Assembly: GCF_016758115.1 (NCBI RefSeq)
Contig: NZ_WIVG01000017.1
Location: 1 to 44,927, forward strand
Source: Lactococcus garvieae
Lineage (GTDB): Bacteria > Bacillota > Bacilli > Lactobacillales > Streptococcaceae
DNA: 44,927 nucleotides
Direction of reading: 5' to 3'
Position numbers and translations under genes: made by a program. This document shows, one piece after another, positions 1 to 8,302 of the stretch. Below the pieces are notes generated by a model that did no database searches, was not told the DNA's origin, and worked only from the letters and a program-made list of their open reading frames with translations. How positions within the stretch are numbered: position 1 is the first letter of the stretch; each line of letters begins with the position of its first letter.

Positions 1-34
1 TTTTAGCGAGTACCACCGCAGAGTTGACAGAGCC
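1..34. repeat. Terminal inverted repeat of an ISL3-type IS (left window edge)
   Basis: The first 34 bases are the exact reverse complement of 44894-44927. The outward end reads GGCTCTGTCAACTCTGCGG, like ISL3-family termini, which begin GGCTCTTTGTCAA. A third copy with two mismatches is at 13301-13334, next to a decayed ISL3-type transposase. The rest of this IS copy lies outside the window. The 8 bases next to each window-end repeat differ (CATTTTTC against TTTTTTAT), so the two ends are not one element's target duplication. Confidence 0.75.
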
Positions 35-235
35 CATTTTTCATAAGATTTGGCGTTTTTATTAACTTAAACTAAAGAATAAAAACTTTTTTTGTTTCTA
101 AATTTGTAACATGTTTCGGAAATTAGGCCAAAAAATGAAGTTTTTATTAATTTTAGAAAAATAAAAGCGCTATAAATAAGGGTTTCATTAAAAAATATTT
201 GTTTTTTCGCTTAATATTGTCCGGACAAATTATAT

Positions 236-264
236 TTGAAATCGCTTTCCGAAATAGCTATACT
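236..264 (+). promoter_or_regulatory. Promoter with overlapping CcpA (cre) site for the PTS operon
   Basis: A -35 box TTGAAA (236-241) and a -10 box TATACT (259-264) are 17 bp apart. TTGAAATCGCTTTCC (236-250) matches the Gram-positive cre consensus WTGNAANCGNWNNCW at 14 of 15 positions and covers the -35 box, so CcpA would block RNA polymerase when preferred sugars are present. A weaker cre-like AAAAGCGCTATA lies near 163-174. Repression is inferred from position and consensus. Confidence 0.7.
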
Positions 265-297
265 ATTGGTATAGATAAAAAGAAGGAGATCATTAAA

Positions 298-621
298 ATG
301 GCAGATAAAGTTATTGCACTGGCCTGTGCAGCAGGTATGTCAACCTCATTACTCGTGACAAAGATGCAGCAAGCCGCACAAGAAGCAGGAAAAGATTATG
401 AGATCTACGCAAAGTCTGTAGCCGAAATTGATAATATGTTGTCTAGTTCAGAGAAACCAGATGTATTGCTTCTCGGTCCACAAGTGGCTTATATGAAAAA
501 TGAAGTTATTAAAAAAGCAGCAGCAGTTGGTGTTCCTTGTGACGTGATTAAAATGCAAGATTACGGCATGATGAATGGTAAAAATGTCGTCGCCGCTGCA
601 GATGCATTGATGAATGGATAA
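298..621 (+). CDS. PTS system, lactose/cellobiose-type EIIB component
   Basis: A 107-residue cytoplasmic phosphocarrier that passes phosphate from EIIA to the sugar carried by EIIC. It has the small Rossmann-like EIIB fold with the phospho-cysteine near the N-terminus (Cys10, in ALACAAGMSTSLL). LLLGPQVAYM and the C-terminal YGMMNGKNVVAAADAL region are typical of cellobiose EIIB. The start at 298 is chosen because AAGGAG lies 7 bases upstream; an in-frame start at 199 has no ribosome site. It is the first gene of an operon with the MupG-like gene and EIIC. No EIIA is in the window, so EIIA must be shared from elsewhere. Confidence 0.9.
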   Translation: MADKVIALACAAGMSTSLLVTKMQQAAQEAGKDYEIYAKSVAEIDNMLSSSEKPDVLLLGPQVAYMKNEVIKKAAAVGVPCDVIKMQDYGMMNGKNVVAAADALMNG

Positions 622-651
622 TGGGAAAATCTAGAGTAAGAAAGGAGTATT

Positions 652-1749
652 ATGGGAAAACTAGGTATCTCGATTTATCCGGAACGTTCCAACTTTGAGG
701 CTGACAAAGCCTATTTAGACTTGGCTCACCAATATGGATACACCCGTGTCTTTACTTCACTTTTAGAAATCAAGGGAGATAAGGCAGCTGTTCTTGAGAG
801 CTTTACGAAAGTGATTGCTTATGCAAACAGTCTTGGTATGGAAGTCATGGTAGATATTAATCCTGCCTTATTTGAACAACTTAACATCAGCTATGATGAT
901 TTAAGTTTCTTTGATGAAATGGGTGCTGATGGTATTCGTTTAGACCTTGGATTTACAGGAGCTGAGGAAGCACGTATGACTCGCAACCCTTATAATCTAA
1001 AGATAGAGATTAACATGAGTCAGGGAACAAGTTATGTGGACAGTATCATGGACTATTCGCCCAACATTGAAAACTTACTGGGCAGTCATAACTTTTACCC
1101 CCACCGTTATACAGGCTTGGCATTTGACCACTATGTAAAATGTACGAAGAAGTTCAAGAAGTACAACTTAAACACGATGGCTTTTGTGAATTCGCATGAA
1201 GCAACCTTTGGACCTTGGCCTGCTCAAGACGGTCTATGTACGCTAGAAGAACATCGTAACCTTAGCCTAAAGACTCAGGTAAAACATTATAAGCTCTTAG
1301 GCGATATTGACGACATTACCATTGCCAATGCCTATGCGAGTGAAGCAGAGCTGAAGCAAATGGCAGAAGCCTTCCATGCACCAATGCCTGAACTTAAAGT
1401 GGTTCCCCGACCTACAATGACAGAAAATGAACGCAAATGTGTTTTTGAAGCGATGCACAGTTACCGTGGCGACTGTTCAGAATACATGCTACGTTCAACC
1501 ATGACTCGCGTTATCTACAAAGACTTGGATTTCCCGCCACATGATACAGATACAATAAAACCAGGCGATGTGATTATTGACAATGATGGATATGGTCAAT
1601 ATAAGGGAGAAACACAAATCGCTCTGAAGGAAATGAAAAATGATGGTCGGGTCAATGTTGTTGGACGTATCTCGGAAGACGAAATGTTCTTACTTGACTT
1701 CATCAAGCCTTGGAGTTCGTTTAAATTTATTGAAAGTGATGAGCTATAA
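652..1749 (+). CDS. MupG-like 6-phospho-N-acetylmuramidase family protein (DUF871)
   Basis: A 365-residue cytoplasmic protein of the DUF871/MupG family. The N-terminal three quarters should form a TIM barrel (GISIYPERSNFEADKAYLDLA at the start, then GADGIRLDLGFTG near residue 100). The family's C-terminal cyclophilin-like domain begins near residue 250 (VVPRPTMTENER, then PGDVIIDNDGYGQYKGE). Characterised MupG hydrolyses MurNAc-6-phosphate-GlcNAc after PTS uptake, but many relatives have unknown sugars. Its place between EIIB and EIIC supports hydrolysis of a phosphorylated glycoside imported by this PTS. The ribosome site AAAGGAG precedes the ATG by about 6 bases. The substrate is inference. 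Confidence 0.85.
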   Translation: MGKLGISIYPERSNFEADKAYLDLAHQYGYTRVFTSLLEIKGDKAAVLESFTKVIAYANSLGMEVMVDINPALFEQLNISYDDLSFFDEMGADGIRLDLGFTGAEEARMTRNPYNLKIEINMSQGTSYVDSIMDYSPNIENLLGSHNFYPHRYTGLAFDHYVKCTKKFKKYNLNTMAFVNSHEATFGPWPAQDGLCTLEEHRNLSLKTQVKHYKLLGDIDDITIANAYASEAELKQMAEAFHAPMPELKVVPRPTMTENERKCVFEAMHSYRGDCSEYMLRSTMTRVIYKDLDFPPHDTDTIKPGDVIIDNDGYGQYKGETQIALKEMKNDGRVNVVGRISEDEMFLLDFIKPWSSFKFIESDEL

Positions 1750-1795
1750 TTTATAACCTTATACGCAAATAAATTAAAATTTTAGGAGGAATTCT

Positions 1796-3277
1796 ATGAA
1801 CGGAATTACGATGTGGATGGAGAAATATCTCGTCCCAGTAGCAGCAAAAATAGGGTCGCAAAAGCACCTGGTTGCCTTGCGTGACTCATTCATTGGTATC
1901 CTGCCAGCAACACTGACAGGTGCGCTTGCAGCGATGGTATTAGCCATCGTCACAACTTTCCCACAGTCCATTCAGCAGATGGTTTTGGGGCCAACCAAGT
2001 TTTCACAACTTGCACCAGAAGATGTCTGGACACTTGCGAACACACCAATCATCGGGGATTTGAACAATATTTCAGCTCTCGTTAACCAAGGGACTTTGAC
2101 AGTTATTGGTCTTATCTTTGCATTCTCTTGGGGTTACAATTTGGCGCGTGCTTATGGTGTCAATGACCTAGCTGGTGGTGTTGTAGCAGTTGCCACTCTC
2201 TTCGCTGGTTTGCCAAACCAAATGCCAAAATTCTTGGATGCTTTGGGTGTGAGCGATGCCGGTGTAGCCGCAACAGACAAAATCAATGGCGTACTGACTG
2301 GACAAGGTCTTGCAGCATGGAAACCACTCTTTGCTGCTGCACATATGGATGCTGGTGCTTACTTTACCATTATCATTATGGGTGCCCTTGCAGTAATTAT
2401 TTATGCTAAACTTATGTTAGCAGATATTACTATCAAGATGCCTGAGTCAGTCCCACCAGCAGTAGCAAAAGCTTTCCTTGCGATTATTCCGACGATTACT
2501 GCGATTTATGCGGTGAGCTTGATTTACTATATTATTGATAAATTGACAAATGACTCTGTAATTAATTTGATTACACATTATATTGCAGAACCCTTCCAAA
2601 TTCTCTCACAAAATATTTTCTCAGTTCTTATTGTCACACTCTTCGTCTCAATCTTCTGGTTCTTTGGACTTCACGGACCAAACGTCTTGGCACCTGCTCT
2701 TGATGGTATCTGGCTTCCTCTGGGACTCAATAACCAGGCCCTTTACTTCCAAGTTCACTCAGACGGTATTCGTGACTTAGTAGCGCGTGGCGCGATTGAT
2801 AAAGCCCATGCCATTAACGGTGACTATGTCAGTCTTTGGGTTCGTGGTTCATGGGATGCCTTCGTCTGGTTTGGTGGATCTGGTGGTACCATTACCTTGA
2901 TTCTTGCCATTCTGATCTTCTCTAAACGTAAAGATTATAAGACAGTAGGACGTCTTGGTCTAGCACCAGGTATCTTCAATATCAACGAACCGGTGCTCTT
3001 CGGTATGCCAATCGTACTGAACGCCATCTTCTTTATTCCATTCTTAATTGCACCATTGGTAGCCGTTATCATCGCTTATGTCGCAACAATGCTCCACTGG
3101 GTCGATCCAGTCGTAAGTGCTGTACCGTGGGTAACACCGCCAATTATGAATGCCTTTCTTGCTACAGGATTTGACTGGCGTGCGATTATCTTAGCAATTG
3201 TCAATCTAGCTGTAACCTTTGCTATTTGGACGCCATTCGTTATTGCAGCAAACAAGATGGAAGAACCTGAATTATAA
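1796..3277 (+). CDS. PTS system, cellobiose-type EIIC permease
   Basis: A 493-residue integral membrane sugar permease of the lactose/cellobiose EIIC family. Many hydrophobic segments run through the protein. The family signatures GLHGPNVLAPALDG (near residue 300) and NINEPVLFGMPIVLNA (near residue 400) mark the sugar-binding region. It is about 50 residues longer than the common 430-450; the extra length appears to lie in the first half (a loop at about residues 140-175 containing GVSDAGVAATDKINGVLTGQG). AGGAGG precedes the ATG. It follows the MupG-like gene by 46 bases, and its partner EIIB is the first gene of the operon. Confidence 0.9.
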   Translation: MNGITMWMEKYLVPVAAKIGSQKHLVALRDSFIGILPATLTGALAAMVLAIVTTFPQSIQQMVLGPTKFSQLAPEDVWTLANTPIIGDLNNISALVNQGTLTVIGLIFAFSWGYNLARAYGVNDLAGGVVAVATLFAGLPNQMPKFLDALGVSDAGVAATDKINGVLTGQGLAAWKPLFAAAHMDAGAYFTIIIMGALAVIIYAKLMLADITIKMPESVPPAVAKAFLAIIPTITAIYAVSLIYYIIDKLTNDSVINLITHYIAEPFQILSQNIFSVLIVTLFVSIFWFFGLHGPNVLAPALDGIWLPLGLNNQALYFQVHSDGIRDLVARGAIDKAHAINGDYVSLWVRGSWDAFVWFGGSGGTITLILAILIFSKRKDYKTVGRLGLAPGIFNINEPVLFGMPIVLNAIFFIPFLIAPLVAVIIAYVATMLHWVDPVVSAVPWVTPPIMNAFLATGFDWRAIILAIVNLAVTFAIWTPFVIAANKMEEPEL

Positions 3278-3296
3278 AAAAGCAGAAAGGAACCCA

Positions 3297-3503
3297 ATGA
3301 TTATTGTTAATGTAGCTATGATGCAAGAAAAAGTAATTCAACTTCTAGAAGAAAATGGATTTACTTATAAGGAAAAAAAGGGATTGAAACTCTATTTTCG
3401 AGGTCCGAATAGCAACTTAGCCACGGATGCTCAAACTGCAAAACGCTTAATTAAACAAAGTTCATTTGGTTCAGCATTATTCTTTAACGTCGAGGAGGTT
3501 TAA
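3297..3503 (+). CDS. Small hypothetical protein of the PTS operon
   Basis: A 68-residue soluble protein that I do not recognise. The ATG at 3297 has the ribosome site AGAAAGGAA upstream and starts 19 bases after the EIIC stop, so it is probably co-transcribed. Its first half looks helical and acidic (MMQEKVIQLLEENGFTYKEK). Its second half is basic with short strands (KLYFRGPNSN, TAKRLIKQSSFGSALFFNV). A role in the PTS pathway is suggested only by position. Confidence 0.7.
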   Translation: MIIVNVAMMQEKVIQLLEENGFTYKEKKGLKLYFRGPNSNLATDAQTAKRLIKQSSFGSALFFNVEEV

Positions 3504-3505
3504 AT

Positions 3506-3643
3506 ATGGCTTGGATATATGCATTACTTAGTTTATCACTCTTACTTCTAGCTTATCAAAACTGGAGTTTCGGAGGTACACTCTTTATTCTATCTGTAGT
3601 CATGCTTATACTGGCACGGCAAAAGAAGAAAAAAGAAGAATAA
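3506..3643 (+). CDS. 45-residue putative membrane protein
   Basis: A short gene ending the PTS operon. AGGAGG at 3493-3498 precedes the ATG at 3506, two bases after the previous stop. The protein has two hydrophobic stretches (WIYALLSLSLLLLAY and GGTLFILSVVMLILA) joined by NWSF, and a charged tail RQKKKKEE. This is a hairpin membrane topology with the tail inside. Function is unknown. The tight spacing, strong ribosome site and immediately following terminator support it as a real gene. Confidence 0.65.
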   Translation: MAWIYALLSLSLLLLAYQNWSFGGTLFILSVVMLILARQKKKKEE

Positions 3644-3677
3644 AAGAGGTTCGCCTGGGCGACCTCTTTTGTTTTTG
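3642..3677 (+). terminator. Rho-independent terminator of the PTS operon
   Basis: AAAAGAGGTTCGCC pairs with GGGCGACCTCTTTT, followed by GTTTTT. The hairpin begins at the stop codon of the 45-residue gene and closes the five-gene operon. Confidence 0.85.
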
Positions 3678-3756
3678 CACTTGACTTTACAGGACATCAC
3701 TGTACAATGTTTTATAAGGTATACATCTTACTGGGAAGTGGCTTAGAAGTTATCTT

Positions 3757-3785
3757 TTGACTGAATACCCCTAAGGGTATATAAT
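3757..3785 (+). promoter_or_regulatory. Promoter with CsoR/CstR-like operator in the spacer
   Basis: TTGACT (3757-3762) and TATAAT (3780-3785) are spaced by 17 bp. The spacer holds ATACCCCTAAGGGTAT (3765-3780), with perfect 6-bp arms ATACCC/GGGTAT around CTAA. This is the form of operator used by CsoR-family repressors, which include the persulfide sensor CstR. The first gene downstream is a CoA-disulfide reductase/rhodanese fusion, the sort of gene CstR controls. The regulator itself is not in this window. Confidence 0.65.
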
Positions 3786-4018
3786 GAGTGTATTAATAAA
3801 TTTGAGAAAACCCATGCATAACTCAAAGCCACGTTTCAATATTAGGTAATATTCTGCTGAGCCATTAGGCTGAAGGAGATGTGGGATAGAAGCGAAAAGT
3901 CACATGTTCTGTTAATTGTTAGATACTTGCAAGGCTTTATAGGCACAAGGAACAGCAATTATAAAGATAGGCAGTGGTGCAAGTTTGGGATGATGGATTA
4001 AAAAGTAGGGAGAAAAAA
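3786..4018 (+). other. Long untranslated leader before the CoADR-rhodanese gene
   Basis: About 230 bases separate the promoter from the gene. I see no known riboswitch and no clear terminator. An open frame of 40 codons (3879-4001, starting MWDRSEKSHV) has AAGGAG directly touching its ATG, which is too close for normal initiation, so I do not call it a gene. The stretch could be a structured leader or the remains of a deleted gene. Confidence 0.4.
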
Positions 4019-5668
4019 ATGTCTAAAAAATATCTTATTGTTGGTGGTGTTGCTGGAGGGATGAGTGCGGCAACTCGCCTCCGTCGTTTACAGGAAGATG
4101 CAGAAATTATTGTTTTTGATAAAGGGCCTTATGTGTCTTTTGCGAACTGTGGTTTGCCTTACTATCTTTCAGGTGAGATAGAGTCTAGAGATAAACTTAT
4201 CTTACAAACACCAGAAAGCTTGAAACAACGTTTTAATCTAGAAGTTCGTCCTGATTCAGAAGTTGTTTCTATTGACAAGGAATTGAAGGAAATAACGGTT
4301 GTTTCTGATGGAAAGACCTATAAGGAAAGCTATGATTCGCTTATCTTATCTCCTGGGGCCAGTCCTTTCATTCCGGATATAAAAGGTTTAGCAGAAGCTC
4401 ATAATGTATTTAGTTTGCGCAATATCCCTGACTTGGATAAGATAACAGGTTATATGGAAATTAAACATCGTAAGCAAGCTGTGATTGTAGGTGCAGGCTT
4501 TATCGGTTTGGAAATGGCTGAAAACTTGAGAAAGCTTGGTTTGGATGTGACAGTTATTGAAAAGGCAGATCATGTTTTGCCAACACTTGATCAAGAAATG
4601 GCTCTCTACATTGAAGAAGAGTTAGAACGAAATGGCTTAAACGTTATGACCGGCCTTTCTGTCGTTGAGTTTCAAGATGAAGGCAGGACAGTAATTCTTG
4701 AAAATGGCGATGTTTTGACTGCGGATTTAGTTATTCTTTCAGTAGGGATTCGTGTAGAGTCCAAGTTGGCAGCTGATGCTGGTATTGCATTGGGTATGAG
4801 AGGAGCTATTCTCGTAGATGAGCACTATCAAACTTCAGTACCTGACATCTATGCTGTGGGTGATGCTATTCTTGTTAAAAATCAAATCACCAATCAAGAG
4901 GCGCTTATCTCTCTCGCAAGTCCGGCGAATCGTCAAGGGCGCCAAGTGGCTGATGTTTTATCAGGGCTTCCTGTGACAAATAAAGGAAGTATCGGAACAG
5001 CTATCGTTAGAGCCTTTAACTTAACAGCAGCTTCGACAGGGATTTCGGAAAGACAAGCTCAAGAGTTGAACTTGAAGTATAAAGCAGTACACATAACAGC
5101 AAATGATCATGCAGGTTATTATCCGGGCGCAAGTTCTATTTTACTTAAACTTATTTTTAATCCAGAAGATGGACAAATTTATGGTGCATCAGCCTTGGGG
5201 GAAAAAGGGGTTGATAAACGCATTGATGTTCTAGCTACAGCAATCAAAGGAAGCCTAACTGTTTTTGATCTTCCAGAGTTAGAGTTGACCTATGCACCAC
5301 CGTTTGGCTCGGCAAAAGATCCTGTGAATATGATTGGTTATGCAGCCATAAATATTGCTATGGGGCTGTCCGACAATATCCAATGGCACCAGTTGAAATC
5401 AGAACTTGCTAAAGGCAAAGTATTATTAGATGTTCGTCAAGAAAGCGAAGTGGCACAAGGTGGATTTGAAGAAGCAATAAATATTCCTTTAAATGATTTA
5501 CGTGAAAATCTGGATAAACTTGATAAAAATAAAGAATATATCGTGAGCTGTCAATCGGGGCTTCGCTCCTATACTGCTGAACGTATTTTGAAACAGGAGG
5601 GCTATAAGGTAGAAAACCTTGATGGTGCTTATGGTCTTTATAGTAAAGTCATGGGAATCCTTGCTTGA
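4019..5668 (+). CDS. CoA-disulfide reductase/rhodanese fusion (CoADR-RHD)
   Basis: A 549-residue FAD- and NAD(P)H-dependent enzyme. The N-terminus has the FAD-binding GGVAGGMSAATRLRRL and the active-site cysteine in SFANCGLPYYLSG (about residue 43) typical of CoA-disulfide reductases. A second nucleotide-binding motif, VIVGAGFIGLEMAENL, is near residue 160, then the FAD motif IYAVGDA. The last 100 residues are a rhodanese domain with catalytic Cys in VSCQSGLRSYTAERI. The family reduces CoA persulfides or polysulfides. The start at 4019 is preferred over the upstream in-frame start at 3974 because of GGGAG just upstream. Control by a persulfide-type repressor is inferred from the operator at 3765-3780. 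Confidence 0.92.
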   Translation: MSKKYLIVGGVAGGMSAATRLRRLQEDAEIIVFDKGPYVSFANCGLPYYLSGEIESRDKLILQTPESLKQRFNLEVRPDSEVVSIDKELKEITVVSDGKTYKESYDSLILSPGASPFIPDIKGLAEAHNVFSLRNIPDLDKITGYMEIKHRKQAVIVGAGFIGLEMAENLRKLGLDVTVIEKADHVLPTLDQEMALYIEEELERNGLNVMTGLSVVEFQDEGRTVILENGDVLTADLVILSVGIRVESKLAADAGIALGMRGAILVDEHYQTSVPDIYAVGDAILVKNQITNQEALISLASPANRQGRQVADVLSGLPVTNKGSIGTAIVRAFNLTAASTGISERQAQELNLKYKAVHITANDHAGYYPGASSILLKLIFNPEDGQIYGASALGEKGVDKRIDVLATAIKGSLTVFDLPELELTYAPPFGSAKDPVNMIGYAAINIAMGLSDNIQWHQLKSELAKGKVLLDVRQESEVAQGGFEEAINIPLNDLRENLDKLDKNKEYIVSCQSGLRSYTAERILKQEGYKVENLDGAYGLYSKVMGILA

Positions 5669-5738
5669 AATCGAAATGAAGAAGTTGAGACAGAAACAGC
5701 GTTTCGACTTATGTTAGTCAAAATAAAAAATAAAAAAT

Positions 5739-5788
5739 AAAAAATCTGAATGGCGTGCACAAAATTACGTGATTCAGATTTTTCATTT
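5739..5788 (+). terminator. Terminator after the CoADR-rhodanese gene
   Basis: AAAAATCTGAAT (near 5740-5751) pairs with ATTCAGATTTTT (5772-5783), with a 20-base loop, followed by more T residues. Just before it, AAAATAAAAAATAAAAAAT is a short A-rich tandem repeat. Confidence 0.6.
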
Positions 5789-5835
5789 TTGACAGCTTTT
5801 CTATAAAAATTTTTGCTGAATTTGCAGTTTGCATA

Positions 5836-5844
5836 TGGTATAAT
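5836..5844 (+). promoter_or_regulatory. Extended -10 promoter of the ArsD-like/deaminase pair
   Basis: TGGTATAAT (5836-5844) is an extended -10 element. A TTGCTG at 5813-5818 is a poor -35 with a 20-bp spacer. Transcription would start near 5851, about 25 bases before the ATG at 5876. Confidence 0.6.
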
Positions 5845-5875
5845 GTTAAAAAATATCGTTAGATTGAGAGAAAAA

Positions 5876-6211
5876 ATGCGACTCGAAATATATGAGGAAA
5901 AATCAGAGGGTGCTGGAGCTGCCATTGCTCAGGTCTTTGCGGCTTTCAGCGAAGAAGCAGAAAATGAACAACTGCAAACAGCACGCTATAACTTGGAAGA
6001 TGAACCGGACCGGTTTACCCGTCATCCTCTGGTCAGTCAGGCCATGCAGAATATGGAACAGGCTCTGCCATTAACGATTGTTGATGGTGAAATTATGCTG
6101 ATAGGAGAGTATCCTGATATGGAAGATTTGACAGAGATCACAGGAATGAATTTTCAAGATATAAGAAATAAGGCTTGCCAATGTAGCAACTGTAAATGTG
6201 GAAAGGGATAG
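5876..6211 (+). CDS. ArsD-like protein with a cysteine-rich C-terminus
   Basis: A 111-residue protein resembling the arsenic metallochaperone/repressor ArsD in its central part: TARYNLEDEPDRFTRHPLV followed by ALPLTIVDGEIMLIGEYPD, the thioredoxin-like second half of ArsD. The N-terminal paired cysteines of ArsD are missing (the stretch reads EKSEGAGAAIAQVFAAF). Four cysteines instead lie at the very end in ACQCSNCKCGKG, a likely metal-binding tail. The start at 5876 is chosen from GAGAGAAAAA upstream and from the promoter position; an earlier in-frame start at 5813 would lie inside the promoter. No other ars genes are near. A metal- or redox-binding role is inference. Confidence 0.6.
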   Translation: MRLEIYEEKSEGAGAAIAQVFAAFSEEAENEQLQTARYNLEDEPDRFTRHPLVSQAMQNMEQALPLTIVDGEIMLIGEYPDMEDLTEITGMNFQDIRNKACQCSNCKCGKG

Positions 6212-6212
6212 T

Positions 6213-6656
6213 ATGATGATTGAAAATTTTCAACGGCCAACAAAGGAAGAGTACTTTAAAGAAATTGTTGAGGTTGTAGCCAAGCGTTCGACCTGTACGC
6301 ATGCTCAAGTGGGAGCACTTTTAGTGACCGCTGATGGTCAGATACTTTCAACAGGATATAACGGTTCTGTAGCACTTATGCCACACTGTACGGATGTTGG
6401 ATGCTTGGAAGACAAAGATGGACACTGCATTGCTACAGTGCATGCTGAACAAAATGCGATTGCACAAGCAGCGAAACACGGTGTTTCTCCTGAAGGAGCC
6501 ATTCTTTATACAACACTCTTTCCTTGCATTGCCTGCCTCAAACTGGTATTGGCAGCAGGAGTAAAGCATATTAAGTACATCAATGAATACCATGCCAAAA
6601 ATCCTTATGAGGAAGAGCTTATTGAAACTTTGGGTATTCAAGTTGAAAAAATATAA
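6213..6656 (+). CDS. dCMP/cytidine deaminase family protein (ComEB-like)
   Basis: A 147-residue zinc-dependent deaminase of the dCMP deaminase type, which turns dCMP into dUMP for thymidylate synthesis. The zinc-site signature is visible: HAEQNAI (His and catalytic Glu) and then FPCIACLKL (two zinc cysteines). The early GALLVTADGQILSTGYNG and PHCTDVGCLEDKDGHC, with extra zinc-type cysteines, are also typical. The ATG at 6213 follows GAAAGGGA and starts one base after the stop of the ArsD-like gene. A second ATG follows at 6216, and an in-frame GTG at 6198 is less likely. Probably co-transcribed with the ArsD-like gene. Confidence 0.88.
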   Translation: MMIENFQRPTKEEYFKEIVEVVAKRSTCTHAQVGALLVTADGQILSTGYNGSVALMPHCTDVGCLEDKDGHCIATVHAEQNAIAQAAKHGVSPEGAILYTTLFPCIACLKLVLAAGVKHIKYINEYHAKNPYEEELIETLGIQVEKI

Positions 6657-6756
6657 AAATTCTAGAAAGCCTGTTTTTTCTATATTAACGAAAGCTAAAT
6701 TCATTTTAAATTTGTTGATAAAATTCTTTTTTACTCCAGCTTTTTACGCCTATTTT

Positions 6757-6765
6757 TGCTAGAAT
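6757..6765 (+). promoter_or_regulatory. Extended -10 element giving a probably leaderless mRNA
   Basis: TGCTAGAAT (6757-6765) is an extended -10 box. It ends only 6 bases before the ATG at 6772, so the transcript would begin at or next to the start codon. There is no useful -35 or Shine-Dalgarno sequence. Leaderless expression is inferred from this spacing. Confidence 0.5.
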
Positions 6766-6771
6766 AGAGGA

Positions 6772-7524
6772 ATGGGAATAAAATACAGTCAAACACATAA
6801 AGTCGCCTTTTATGAGAGCGATACTCGAGGAAAAATGAGGATATCTGACCTTCTTGCCGTAGCGCTTCAAACTTCGGGAGAACAGTCGTATACATTGAAC
6901 CGCAGTGACACATGGGTTTATGACAACTTTAATTTGTTTTGGGCTGTCATTGAGTACGAGATTCATCTTTACAAGCTTCCAGAATTTAATGAAGTTATTA
7001 CGATTGAAACAGAAGCTACCTCTTACAACAAGTTTTTCTGTTATCGTGACTTCATTTTCAAAAATAATAGCGGTGAAATTTTAGTCAAAATAAGTTCCAC
7101 ATGGGTTTTGATGAACAAGGATACCCGAAAAGTAGAACGTGTGGTTGATGAAATTGTTGCGCCCTATGAGGCACCAAAAGTCAGTAAAATCACCCGCCCA
7201 CATAAATATCTTGCTTTATCAGAAGAGGCAAGTTGTAACTTAGCATTTCCGGTTCGTTTTTCTGACCTTGACATGAATGGTCACGTTAACAATGCCAGAT
7301 ATTTTGACTGGGCTGTCGATCAGTTAGACTATGATTTCCGAATGGCATACGAACCTAAGAAAATATATATACGTTACAATCATGAGCTACTTTACGGAAA
7401 TCATGAATTTATTGAACCTGTCTTTGAGTTTCAAGGAAATACAACCTGTCATATCATTAGGAAAGATGGTATAGATAATGCTAATATTGAAATTGTATGG
7501 TCGAAAATAATTGAGGAGGACTAA
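6772..7524 (+). CDS. Acyl-ACP thioesterase (FatA/FatB-like bacterial family)
   Basis: A 250-residue double hotdog-fold enzyme that releases fatty acids from acyl carrier protein. The N-terminal hotdog is shown by KYSQTHKVAFYESDTRGKM and GEQSYTLNRSDTWVY. The second hotdog has the catalytic FSDLDMNGHVNNARYFDWA motif near residue 160 (Asp, Asn and His positions). Length fits bacterial relatives. The N-terminus aligns well from the first Met, which supports this start even though almost no ribosome site is present. The HAD phosphatase gene follows 6 bases after the stop, so these two are co-expressed. Confidence 0.88.
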   Translation: MGIKYSQTHKVAFYESDTRGKMRISDLLAVALQTSGEQSYTLNRSDTWVYDNFNLFWAVIEYEIHLYKLPEFNEVITIETEATSYNKFFCYRDFIFKNNSGEILVKISSTWVLMNKDTRKVERVVDEIVAPYEAPKVSKITRPHKYLALSEEASCNLAFPVRFSDLDMNGHVNNARYFDWAVDQLDYDFRMAYEPKKIYIRYNHELLYGNHEFIEPVFEFQGNTTCHIIRKDGIDNANIEIVWSKIIEED

Positions 7525-7530
7525 GTACAG

Positions 7531-8301
7531 ATGAAAAAGAATTATAAGGGGTATCTTATTGATTTAGACGGTACGATTTATCTGGGAAATCATCGCATTC
7601 CAGCAGGAGAGGATTTTATTCATCGCTTGCAAGCAGCTAATATTCCTTATTTGTTTTTGACTAACAATACAACGAAAACGCCGCGCGTGGTTCAAAAACG
7701 CTTAGCGACAGAATTTAATATTGAGACGCCTTTAGATACAATCTACACAGCAAGTGCAGCAACCGTAGATTATATGGATGATTTGGGTCTGGAAAAGACG
7801 GTGTATGTTATCGGTGAAGATGGATTAAAAGAAGCAATCTATGGAGCAGGCTATAAAAAAGAGCGTGAAAATCCCGCCTATGTTGTCGTTGCTTTAGATA
7901 CTGATCTCACGTATGAGATGCTTGCTTTGGCAACGCTCGCTATCCATAAGGGAGCTAAATTTATTGGCACAAACCCTGACTTGAATCTCCCAAGTGAACG
8001 TGGACTTTTACCAGGAGCAGGTTCATTAGTCAAGATGATTGAAGCTGCAACACGTGTGCAAGCAACTTATATTGGAAAACCTGAGGCCATCATTACGGAA
8101 AAAGCGGTTAAAAAATTAGGAATCCCTAAGGAAGAATTGCTGATGGTTGGTGATAACTACTTGACAGATATCCGCATGGGGATTGATAACGGTATTGATA
8201 CTTTATTAGTCACGACGGGCTTCACTAAAGCAGAAGAAGTGCCAAACCTTCCAATTTCTCCAACATATGTCGTTTCAAGCTTGGAACATTGGGAAGTGTA
8301 G
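7531..8301 (+). CDS. HAD-superfamily phosphatase, NagD/YutF-like (subclass IIA)
   Basis: A 256-residue sugar- or nucleotide-phosphate phosphatase of the HAD-IIA type (TIGR01457-like). The HAD motifs are visible: nucleophile and acid Asp in [12 protein letters not shown], motif II Thr in [11 protein letters not shown], the conserved Lys in YIGKPEAII, and motif IV Asp residues in [11 protein letters not shown]. The large C2 cap lies between. The ribosome site GAGGAGGA sits inside the end of the thioesterase gene, pointing to translational coupling. The exact substrate cannot be read from sequence. Confidence 0.88.
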   Translation: MKKNYKGYLIDLDGTIYLGNHRIPAGEDFIHRLQAANIPYLFLTNNTTKTPRVVQKRLATEFNIETPLDTIYTASAATVDYMDDLGLEKTVYVIGEDGLKEAIYGAGYKKERENPAYVVVALDTDLTYEMLALATLAIHKGAKFIGTNPDLNLPSERGLLPGAGSLVKMIEAATRVQATYIGKPEAIITEKAVKKLGIPKEELLMVGDNYLTDIRMGIDNGIDTLLVTTGFTKAEEVPNLPISPTYVVSSLEHWEV

Positions 8302-8302
8302 C